From: an uncultured Alphaproteobacteria bacterium
Lineage (GTDB): Bacteria; Pseudomonadota; Alphaproteobacteria; Rs-D84
Reading direction: 5' to 3'
Assembly: GCA_937901165.1 (NCBI GenBank)
Contig: CALCGS010000145.1
Location: forward strand, 1-6,891
DNA: 6,891 bases
Position numbers and translations under genes: made by a program. A model generated the notes under the pieces. That model was not told the DNA's origin, searched no databases, and saw nothing but the letters and a program-made list of their open reading frames with translations. Shown here in pieces: positions 1 to 6,554 of this stretch; within the stretch, counting starts at the first letter, position 1; each line of letters opens with the position of its first letter.

Positions 1-601
1 TTTTTCTTCCCTTTCCCAAATATAATGTATCCGCATCCAATAATCCGGGGTGAAAACCAAGATAATCATTTATCGCACCACCTGTTTCCACATCAATACT
101 TAATGGACCAACATAGCCATCTTTTAAATCCAAAGTCCCATCAAACAATGGCGATACATTATAATCAGTTTCAGATATATGGTCCAAACCAACTTCTATA
201 CGCCATTGTGGAGAATACGGAACCGTAAATCCCAAACTAGCCCCGGCAACAAAAGAATATTTCTGATAATCTTTATATGCGGGCAATTCACCCAACTGAC
301 CATATCCAGCATAAATATAATCACCACACGCCGTCCCACAAGAATCATAAGTAGCAGCAGTTATAATTCCACCAGTATCTGGATTATAGTAATATTCAGT
401 GGTCAAAGAACCGATTTTGTTTTTGACACCACCAAACCCAAAACCAAAACCACCACGTCCAGAAATTACAAAACGCGCACCATCATCAAACAAACTATTC
501 ACATTATATCCATCATAATATTGCCAATTAGCCTTAGCCGAATCGACAACAAACGCCATTAAAAATCCCAGCGTTAAAAAACATACATTTTTCTTCATCA
601 T
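1..601 (-). CDS. Putative outer-membrane beta-barrel protein, 3' end cut by window edge
   Basis: The frame is open from ATG 601 to the left edge (200 codons, no stop), so the C-terminus is missing. It begins with two in-frame ATGs (601 and 598). I prefer 601 because it lies 7 nt after a perfect -10 box; 598 would give a protein one residue shorter. Numbering from 601, a signal peptide is clear: MMKKN, a hydrophobic core to about residue 19, then an AKA (22-24) signal peptidase I site before N25-W26. The mature part is rich in Gly, Tyr, Phe and Trp with alternating patterns such as GRGGFGFGFGG (48-58) and QWRIEVGL (132-139), as expected for amphipathic barrel strands. C88 and C92 form a close Cys pair, possibly a disulfide in a loop. 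The fold call is from composition only and I do not recognise a specific family. It has its own promoter and lies 62 bp downstream of the PBP gene. Confidence 0.72.
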   Translation of the reverse strand, partial: MMKKNVCFLTLGFLMAFVVDSAKANWQYYDGYNVNSLFDDGARFVISGRGGFGFGFGGVKNKIGSLTTEYYYNPDTGGIITAATYDSCGTACGDYIYAGYGQLGELPAYKDYQKYSFVAGASLGFTVPYSPQWRIEVGLDHISETDYNVSPLFDGTLDLKDGYVGPLSIDVETGGAINDYLGFHPGLLDADTLYLGKGRK

Positions 602-623
602 ACCAATAATTATATCACAAACA
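602..623 (-). promoter_or_regulatory. Extended -10 promoter of the outer-membrane protein gene
   Basis: Reading the minus strand, TGTTTGTGA is followed by a perfect TATAAT (614-609), which makes an extended -10 (TGA-TATAAT). No good -35 is visible at 17 nt spacing (TTTTAT). Only 7 nt separate the -10 from ATG 601, so a start site at the usual distance would fall on or next to the A of the start codon. No Shine-Dalgarno is present. The same TGTTTGTGnTATAATT string precedes the PBP gene. Confidence 0.6.
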
Positions 624-663
624 GACAAATAATAAAAATAGATTTTTTTATTAAATTACAAAA

Positions 664-2421
664 TTATTCAACTATATCATGAAAAATAGTTGCCGGAATA
701 GTTCCACCCGTAATCTTAGAATCCATTGGTGTAAAATCATCATTTCCAACCCAAACACCAACGACCAAATCATTTGTGGCACCAACAAACCAAGCATCAC
801 GATTATCATTACTGGTACCAGTTTTCCCACCCAATACACCATCCGTCATTGCACGTTTTCCTGTACCGCCATCTGCGACAACATTTGCCAACAAATCAGT
901 CATATATTGGACAGTTTCAGTCTGTAAAACCCGAACATTTTCAGATGGGTTTCTTTCATAAATAATATTTCCATGAACATCTGTAATTTTAGTAATTGCA
1001 TACGGATGTACAGAAACCCCATCATTCCAAATAACCGCATACATATTTGTTAAATCCAACAAAGTCATTTCTGATGCCCCCAACACCGTTGAATATTCGC
1101 GTTTTAATTTTGTTCCGACCCCAAGTCTTCCCGCCATTCCAAGTACCGCATCAATACCATATTCTTTTGTTAGTTTCAAAGGCACAGAATTTACACTTTT
1201 GGCAAACGCAACGGACAAAGGTATATCACCATAATATCTTTCATTATAATTTTTAGGATTATAATCCCCAATGGAAAAAGTCGAATCATTAACTACAGTA
1301 TCCGGCGTCAGACCATTTTCTATTGCAACCAAATACACAACAGGCTTAAACGCACTGCCAGGTTGTCGCAATGCGGTTACACGATTAAATTGGCTGACCT
1401 GGTAATCAACACCACCAATCATTGCACGAATCGCCCCATCCCGATTCATAGCAATCACAGCCCCTTGATATTCACCAACATATTTTGGCACAACATCCGC
1501 AATATGTTCCTGAATTTTTTTATCGATAGTTGTATAAACATAAACATCGGTTTCAATTTGCCCAATCACAGAACTTAATTCTTCATTTACAAAATCTGTC
1601 CAATATCTATAAATATTTGTATCCGGGGTCCCTGTTGCCTGTCCCAACATTGATGCCGCTTTTTTTGCTTCATCCAAAGAAATATATCCCTGACGCACCA
1701 TTTCTTTTAAAACCACCTTGGCCCTGGCTATATTTTTTTCTGGATTTTTAAGTGGACTGTATGCTGTTGGTGCTTTTAACATTGCGGCAATTTGTGCAGC
1801 CTGGGCAATATTTAATTCATTTGCAGGCACACGAAACATAGTACGTGCCACCGCATCTATGCCACGCAAATCCCCAACCAAAGAAACCCGGTTCATATAC
1901 AAATCTAAAATTTGTTGTTTTGTAAATCTATTTTCCAGCCATTGTGATAAAATCAACTCTTGCACTTTTCTTGAAATCTTTTTTTCACGTGACAAGAAAA
2001 TATTTTTTGCAGTCTGTTGCGTAATCGAAGACCCCCCAGCCGCAAATTTTCCCTTAAATAAATTTACAAACACAGCACGGAAAGTCCCACGCATATCAAT
2101 CGGCCCATGTTCAAAAAAACGTTTATCTTCAATAGAAACAATCGCCTGCCAAACATATGGTGGCAAAGTATCAACCGAAACGGGCGTCCCCATAATTCGA
2201 TTTGAACTGCGAATTTCATTACCATCAGAATCCATAAAAACAATTGTTGGCAAACGCGTTTCGTGTAAAATATGATCCAGCGACGGCATTTTAAAAAATA
2301 TCACGGCTACATATCCAACGACAAAAATACCACCAATCAAGAAAATATTAAAAAACACAGCAAATAATTTTTGCCCAAAAGACTTTTCTTTTTTTGTATC
2401 TTTGCTCTTTTTCTCTGCCAT
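664..2421 (-). CDS. Class A penicillin-binding protein (bifunctional glycosyltransferase/transpeptidase)
   Basis: It polymerises lipid II into glycan strands and cross-links the peptides in the periplasm, anchored in the inner membrane. From ATG 2421 it has 585 residues: a Lys-rich cytoplasmic tail (MAEKKSKD onward), one membrane anchor at about 20-43, then a GT51 domain with E98-D99 in EDKRFFEHG (catalytic Glu), GGSSITQQ at 129-136 and the second expected Glu at E155 in RKVQE. The transpeptidase domain carries SAFK (nucleophile S356, K359), SVN at 409-411 and KTGTS from 533. It stops soon after the ITGGTIPATIF segment, so it lacks the C-terminal extension and the extra OB-type insert of enterobacterial PBP1a. 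The open frame continues 12 codons upstream (Cys-rich MFMCLCLCYNCI), but a promoter -10 lies inside that stretch, so M13 is the real start. Residues 178-193 (MNRVSLVGDLRGIDAV) depart from the usual YxNxVYFG...GxEAAA. Family call is secure; the paralog name is not. Confidence 0.93.
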   Translation of the reverse strand: MAEKKSKDTKKEKSFGQKLFAVFFNIFLIGGIFVVGYVAVIFFKMPSLDHILHETRLPTIVFMDSDGNEIRSSNRIMGTPVSVDTLPPYVWQAIVSIEDKRFFEHGPIDMRGTFRAVFVNLFKGKFAAGGSSITQQTAKNIFLSREKKISRKVQELILSQWLENRFTKQQILDLYMNRVSLVGDLRGIDAVARTMFRVPANELNIAQAAQIAAMLKAPTAYSPLKNPEKNIARAKVVLKEMVRQGYISLDEAKKAASMLGQATGTPDTNIYRYWTDFVNEELSSVIGQIETDVYVYTTIDKKIQEHIADVVPKYVGEYQGAVIAMNRDGAIRAMIGGVDYQVSQFNRVTALRQPGSAFKPVVYLVAIENGLTPDTVVNDSTFSIGDYNPKNYNERYYGDIPLSVAFAKSVNSVPLKLTKEYGIDAVLGMAGRLGVGTKLKREYSTVLGASEMTLLDLTNMYAVIWNDGVSVHPYAITKITDVHGNIIYERNPSENVRVLQTETVQYMTDLLANVVADGGTGKRAMTDGVLGGKTGTSNDNRDAWFVGATNDLVVGVWVGNDDFTPMDSKITGGTIPATIFHDIVE

Positions 2422-2427
2422 AATACA

Positions 2428-2447
2428 ATTATAGCACAAACAAAGAC
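2428..2447 (-). promoter_or_regulatory. Extended -10 promoter of the PBP gene
   Basis: The minus strand shows TGTTTGTGC followed by TATAAT (2433-2428), an extended -10 of the form TGC-TATAAT. Six nucleotides (TGTATT) then lead to ATG 2421. No convincing -35 is seen at standard spacing and there is no Shine-Dalgarno. The element sits in the 42-bp gap after rlmE, so the PBP gene can be transcribed independently of the uvrA operon. Transcription would start about at the ATG, which argues against the longer reading frame that begins at 2457. Confidence 0.6.
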
Positions 2448-2463
2448 ACATAAACACAAAAAT

Positions 2464-3132
2464 TTAATTATTTACACCCTTGAACCCAGTTGCAACGATA
2501 AACATTTCAACCGAATCTTTACGCGATGCCGGTGGTTTTATATGATGAACATCAGTAAAACTTTCTTTTATTTTTTTCAATAAATCATTTGTTGTTCCGC
2601 CAGTAAAAGACTTTGCAACAAACGTTCCACCAACCTTTAATGCCCGCAGAGCAAAATCAAACGCATATTCCAACAAAACCATTTGTCTTAAATGGTCTGT
2701 CTTTTTATGTCCAACCGTATTCGGTGCCATATCAGAAACAACAACATCCGCCGTTCCACAACCAAAATCATCCGATTTTATATTTAATTTACTTTTTAAC
2801 CATTCCAATGCTTCATCTGATGTGAAATCCCCCTGATAAAAATCAACCCCAACAATAGGTTTTATTTCAAGCAAATCCATCGCAAATATTTTTGTTTTTG
2901 GATACGTACGAACAATGTATTGCGACCAAGACCCAGGTGCCGCCCCCAAATCAACAACAACCTGACCATTACGCAAAAAATGAAATCTTTCATCCATTTC
3001 CATCAGTTTATATGCTGCACGCGCCCGGTATCCATCACGATTCGCACGTGCAACATACGGATCTGCCGCCTGGCGTTGCAACCAAGCGACCGACGATTTG
3101 TGTGCTGCAATTTTTTTATTTAATATTTTCAT
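2464..3132 (-). CDS. rlmE: 23S rRNA (uridine2552-2'-O)-methyltransferase RlmE/FtsJ
   Basis: This SAM-dependent enzyme methylates the ribose of U2552 in the A loop of 23S rRNA, a late step in 50S maturation. It has 222 residues against about 209 in E. coli. The SAM-binding motif I VVDLGAAPGSWSQY (59-72) is nearly canonical. The family's K-D-K-E catalytic tetrad is complete: K42 (in AAYKLMEMD), D134 (SDMAPN), K174 (FVAKSF) and E209 (SVEMF). The basic N-terminal region with WLQRQAADPYVARA matches the RNA-contacting start of RrmJ. The start has only a weak GGA four nt upstream, 11 nt after the stop of the SRP-M-like gene, so translation probably depends on coupling with the upstream gene. Last gene of the presumed uvrA operon; no hairpin terminator is seen behind it. 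Confidence 0.96.
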   Translation of the reverse strand: MKILNKKIAAHKSSVAWLQRQAADPYVARANRDGYRARAAYKLMEMDERFHFLRNGQVVVDLGAAPGSWSQYIVRTYPKTKIFAMDLLEIKPIVGVDFYQGDFTSDEALEWLKSKLNIKSDDFGCGTADVVVSDMAPNTVGHKKTDHLRQMVLLEYAFDFALRALKVGGTFVAKSFTGGTTNDLLKKIKESFTDVHHIKPPASRKDSVEMFIVATGFKGVNN

Positions 3133-3143
3133 ATTCCAATATT

Positions 3144-3620
3144 TTATTTAGGTTGTGAATTTTTCATACGTTCCATAACGGCTTCCATTCCACCCATTTT
3201 TTGAATCATAGCCATTTGTTGATGCATTTTTGTATATTGTTTAATAATATGTTCCACATCACGAACAGTACATTCCGCCGTTTCAGCAATACGTGCCTTG
3301 GCATTTGCAAATATTTTTTCTGGTTCTGCACGTTCCGCAGGTGTCATGGCTTCTAAAATTTTTATTTGTGCGTCAACACTACCATCTTTGATTTTTTCCT
3401 TCATTGCATTTACAGCACCAGCCATTCCAGGCATCATTTTTAACAAACCGCCAAAATTACTCATTTTTTTAATTTGTTTTAATTGTGCCAACATATCATT
3501 CATATCAAATTGTCCAGCCATCATACGTTGTGCCATTTCACGCATTCCAGATGGAATTTTTTCATTTTGCACATCTTGTTGTTCTGCAAATTGCTCTTTC
3601 TTTTTTCCAAATCCAAACAT
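3144..3620 (-). CDS. Stand-alone SRP54/Ffh M-domain-like protein (no GTPase domain)
   Basis: This 158-residue protein has 20 Met and aligns only with the C-terminal M domain of Ffh/SRP54. Residues 38-66 (FDMNDMLAQLKQIKKM, then the GGLLKMMPGM finger loop) correspond to the Ffh FDLNDFLEQL...LPGM stretch. Residues 89-104 (LEAMTPAERAEPEKIF) correspond to its SMTxxERxxPEII segment, and 118-129 (TVRDVEHIIKQY) to VQDVNRLLKQF. The N-domain and the G-domain P-loop are absent. The 4.5S RNA-binding signature, normally SRKRRIAxGSG, reads NAKARIAETAE here (106-116): the Ser-Arg pair and GSG are lost, RIA is kept. The protein opens with MFGFGKKK, somewhat like the N-terminus of FtsY. A strong AAGGAG lies 6 nt before the ATG, so this looks like a translated, maintained gene rather than debris. 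Function unknown: a client-binding or regulatory paralog of Ffh is an inference. It is not the cell's Ffh. Confidence 0.82.
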   Translation of the reverse strand: MFGFGKKKEQFAEQQDVQNEKIPSGMREMAQRMMAGQFDMNDMLAQLKQIKKMSNFGGLLKMMPGMAGAVNAMKEKIKDGSVDAQIKILEAMTPAERAEPEKIFANAKARIAETAECTVRDVEHIIKQYTKMHQQMAMIQKMGGMEAVMERMKNSQPK

Positions 3621-3623
3621 ATT

Positions 3624-6500
3624 TTACTCCTTTTTTACTTTTATTAGTTTATTTTTTATTTTCGATTTGTCCAGGTACTTTTTCAAATATTTTCCTGTCA
3701 AAGACTCTTCAATTACGGCAACTTGTTCTGGGGTACCGGTTGCAATAATCTGTCCCCCCCCCGCACCACCGGTTGGTCCCAAATCAATAATCCAATCAGC
3801 CGTTTTAATAACATCTAAATTATGTTCAATAACAATAACCGTATTACCCTGGTCAACCAACTTATGTAATACCGACAACAACATTTTTATATCTTCGAAA
3901 TGTAATCCAGTTGTTGGTTCATCCAAGATATAAATAGTTTGCCCCGTTTCACGCGCACTAAGTTCTTTTGATAATTTAATACGTTGCGCTTCGCCCCCAG
4001 ACAAATCCAAAGAACTTTGTCCCAATTTAATATAATCCAAACCAACACTGCGTAATAATTGTAATTTTCTGGCAATTTTTGGAACATTTATAAACAACCT
4101 ATACGCTTCTTCGACCGTCATATTTAACACATCGGCAATAGATTTACCCTTGTATTTAACCGCCAAAGTTTCATCATTATACCGATTACCATGACATTTA
4201 TCACATTCGACATAAACATCCGCCAAAAAATTCATTTCTATTTTTATTTGTCCATCACCCTGACACGCTTCACAACGCCCACCTTTGACATTAAAAGAGA
4301 AACGTCCAGAATTATAACCACGTGCCTTTGATTCTGGCAATTCAGCAAAAAAATCCCTTATATCGGTAAAAACACCAGTATACGTTGCCGGATTACTGCG
4401 TGGACTGCGTCCTATGGGTGATTGGTCGATATCGACAACTTTATCAACATTTTCCATACCGTTGATAACATCATGTTCGTGCATATCGATTTTAGAATTA
4501 TACAATGCACGCATCAAGGCAGGATACAAAGTATTTAATAACAAAGTCGATTTACCAGACCCAGAAACCCCAGTCAACGCAATAAATTTTCCCAGTGGGA
4601 ATTCGACATTTACATTTTTCAAATTATTTCCACGCGCACCAAACACGGATATAGATTTACCATTTCCTGGACGTCTGACCGATGGAACGTCTATTTTTCT
4701 TTTTCCAGACAAATATTGTCCTGTCAAAGATTCAGGATTATCAATAACCTCTTGCGGTGTTCCACACGCAACTATATTTCCGCCATTTATTCCCGCACCC
4801 TTACCAATATCAACCAAATAATCCGCACTTCGCATAGCGTCTTCGTCGTGTTCGACAACAATGACAGTATTGTCTTTATCACGCAACATTTTAAGTGTTT
4901 CTAGCAATTTGTCATTATCGCTCTGATGTAATCCAATTGATGGTTCATCCAAAACATATAACACCCCAGATAACCCACTGCCGATTTGTGATGCCAATCT
5001 TATACGCTGTGCCTCGCCCCCTGACAAAGTCCCAGCCATTCTAGACAAAGTCAAATATCCCAACCCAACATTTTTCAAAAAGTATAATCTATCTGTAATT
5101 TCACGTAATATCATACGTGCAATATCATTTTCTTTTTGTGATAAATGGTTTGGCAAATCATTAAACCATTTCAAAGAATCATCAACTGCCATATCACAAA
5201 CATCAATAATATCAGCATTATTTATCCTTATACACAATGCCTGAATATTTAATCTTTTTCCATGACACGTTGGGCACATTTTTTCAGATTGATATTTTGC
5301 ATATTCAGCCCGCATAGCATCAGAATCTGTTTCACGTAATCTGCGTTCTAAATTAGGTATCACACCTTCGTACGGTTTTTCATATATATAACCATTCCAA
5401 TTTATTTTTATTTCTTCATCACCAGTACCGTATAAAACAATATCTTTTTGTTCTTGTGTCAAAGTATGCCATGGCTTTGAAAGTGGAATTTTATATTTTT
5501 TATGCAACGCTTCCAACAAATGTTCAAACTGACTAAGCATTCCACCCCTGGACCAAGGTGCAATAGCGCCATCCAAAATAGATTTTGAAGGGTCAGGAAT
5601 AACCAAATCAGGCGAAATATTTAATTGAACACCCAAACCATCACATGTTTGACACGCCCCCATAGGTGCATTAAACGAAAACAATCTTGGTTCTATTTTT
5701 GGAACGGTAAAACCACTGACCGGACAGGCATAATTTTGCGAATACAAAGAATCTTCATTTGTATCCAAACGTCTGACCAAAACAATACCTGGAACCAAAC
5801 GAAGTGAAGCCTCGAACGATGAATAAACCCGGGATTTAAATTCGGTCAAATCTGCAACAGTTGCATTGGGCATTTGCAATCTATCGATAATAACAAATAT
5901 ATTGTGCTTTTTATTTTTATCCAACACTGGCGGCGCAGACAAATCAACCAATTCATCGTCAATTATTGCCCTTTGGTATCCTTGCTTTACCAAAAAAGCC
6001 ATTTCTTTTTTATATTCGCCCTTTCTTTCACGAATCATAGGTGCCATGATATAAAATCTGGTTTCCGCAGGAATTTTCATAGTCCAATCGACCATTTCTG
6101 CAATAGTTTGTGATTTAATTGGCAATCCTGTCACAGGCGAATAAGGCACACCAATTCTTGCCCACAGCAAACGCAAATAGTCATAAATTTCCGTCACAGT
6201 TCCAACCGTTGAACGTGGATTCTTGGATGTTGTTTTTTGTTCAATAGATATTGCCGGTGCCAATCCTTCTATTAAATCGACATCCGGTTTTTTTTGCATA
6301 TCTAAAAATTGTCTGGCATAACTAGATAATGATTCGACATAACGTCTTTGACCCTCGGCATAAATCGTATTAAATGCCAAAGACGATTTTCCAGACCCAG
6401 ACACGCCAGTAAAAACCACCAATTTGTTTTTAGGCAAATCTAAATCAATATTTTTAAGATTGTTCTCGCGTGCACCGCGAATTTTTATTGTTCCAGTCAT
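3624..6500 (-). CDS. uvrA: Excinuclease ABC subunit A (UvrA)
   Basis: UvrA is the damage-sensing dimeric ATPase of nucleotide excision repair, which loads UvrB on lesions. The 958-residue product is full length, with both ABC modules. Walker A is GVSGSGKS at 32-39 and 644-651. The signature LSGGEAQRI is at 492-500 and 833-841. Walker B is VLYVLDEPSIGLH at 513-525 and TIYILDEPTTGLH at 855-867. The C-terminal zinc module is intact (C743, C746, C766, C769). The first zinc module is C259, S262, C283, C286: the second Cys is Ser, within CPVSGFT. A further CPTC sits at 409-412. A run of nine G encodes part of AGGG (913-916). The tail after 935 is Lys-rich. The start is supported by the family-typical MTGTIKIRGARENNLKN and by a promoter immediately before it. 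No LexA-type box is seen, so SOS control is not evident. First gene of the operon with the SRP-M-like gene and rlmE. Confidence 0.98.
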   Translation of the reverse strand: MTGTIKIRGARENNLKNIDLDLPKNKLVVFTGVSGSGKSSLAFNTIYAEGQRRYVESLSSYARQFLDMQKKPDVDLIEGLAPAISIEQKTTSKNPRSTVGTVTEIYDYLRLLWARIGVPYSPVTGLPIKSQTIAEMVDWTMKIPAETRFYIMAPMIRERKGEYKKEMAFLVKQGYQRAIIDDELVDLSAPPVLDKNKKHNIFVIIDRLQMPNATVADLTEFKSRVYSSFEASLRLVPGIVLVRRLDTNEDSLYSQNYACPVSGFTVPKIEPRLFSFNAPMGACQTCDGLGVQLNISPDLVIPDPSKSILDGAIAPWSRGGMLSQFEHLLEALHKKYKIPLSKPWHTLTQEQKDIVLYGTGDEEIKINWNGYIYEKPYEGVIPNLERRLRETDSDAMRAEYAKYQSEKMCPTCHGKRLNIQALCIRINNADIIDVCDMAVDDSLKWFNDLPNHLSQKENDIARMILREITDRLYFLKNVGLGYLTLSRMAGTLSGGEAQRIRLASQIGSGLSGVLYVLDEPSIGLHQSDNDKLLETLKMLRDKDNTVIVVEHDEDAMRSADYLVDIGKGAGINGGNIVACGTPQEVIDNPESLTGQYLSGKRKIDVPSVRRPGNGKSISVFGARGNNLKNVNVEFPLGKFIALTGVSGSGKSTLLLNTLYPALMRALYNSKIDMHEHDVINGMENVDKVVDIDQSPIGRSPRSNPATYTGVFTDIRDFFAELPESKARGYNSGRFSFNVKGGRCEACQGDGQIKIEMNFLADVYVECDKCHGNRYNDETLAVKYKGKSIADVLNMTVEEAYRLFINVPKIARKLQLLRSVGLDYIKLGQSSLDLSGGEAQRIKLSKELSARETGQTIYILDEPTTGLHFEDIKMLLSVLHKLVDQGNTVIVIEHNLDVIKTADWIIDLGPTGGAGGGQIIATGTPEQVAVIEESLTGKYLKKYLDKSKIKNKLIKVKKE
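3627..3632 (-). promoter_or_regulatory. Shine-Dalgarno of the SRP-M-like gene, embedded in the uvrA 3' end
   Basis: AAGGAG on the minus strand is formed by the final Lys (AAG) and Glu (GAG) codons of uvrA, directly followed by its TAA stop, and lies 6 nt before ATG 3620. Only 3 nt separate stop and start. This fixes the start of the SRP-M-like gene and implies translational coupling to uvrA. Confidence 0.85.
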
Positions 6501-6504
6501 ACTG

Positions 6505-6534
6505 AATATATAGTGATTAAAATGAAAAAATCAA
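6505..6534 (-). promoter_or_regulatory. uvrA promoter, -35/-10 abutting the start codon
   Basis: On the minus strand TTGATT (6534-6529) is followed, after 16 nt, by TATATA (6512-6507) or, after 18 nt, by TATATT (6510-6505). The -10 ends 6 or 4 nt before ATG 6500. There is no purine-rich Shine-Dalgarno. The 54-bp gap after the rodZ-like gene holds nothing else recognisable, and no hairpin terminator for that gene is seen. Confidence 0.5.
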
Positions 6535-6554
6535 TATTTCCAAAGGCAATAAAA

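Noticed and set aside
631..652. Inverted repeat AATAAAAA / TTTTTATT between the PBP and OMP genes as a terminator
   Set aside because: An 8-bp stem made only of A-T pairs with a 6-nt loop is weak and expected by chance in such AT-rich sequence; not annotated as a terminator.
1718..2275. Plus-strand open frames, including 1718-2275, 3298-3933 and 4414-4821
   Set aside because: They lie antisense to well-supported genes (PBP, SRP-M-like, uvrA), show no family motifs and look like shadow frames.
2422..2457. N-terminal extension of the PBP frame (MFMCLCLCYNCI)
   Set aside because: A perfect extended -10 box lies inside this stretch and would put the mRNA 5' end at or near ATG 2421; there is no Shine-Dalgarno before 2457, and a Cys-rich start before a Lys-rich cytoplasmic tail is implausible.
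3887..4087. Short minus-strand frame nested in uvrA
   Set aside because: It is out of frame within the conserved second ATPase module of UvrA and has no independent support.
6479..6493. GAAC-N7-ATTC at the start of uvrA as a LexA/SOS box
   Set aside because: The alphaproteobacterial box is a direct repeat GTTC-N7-GTTC; this has only one matching half and lies inside the coding region.
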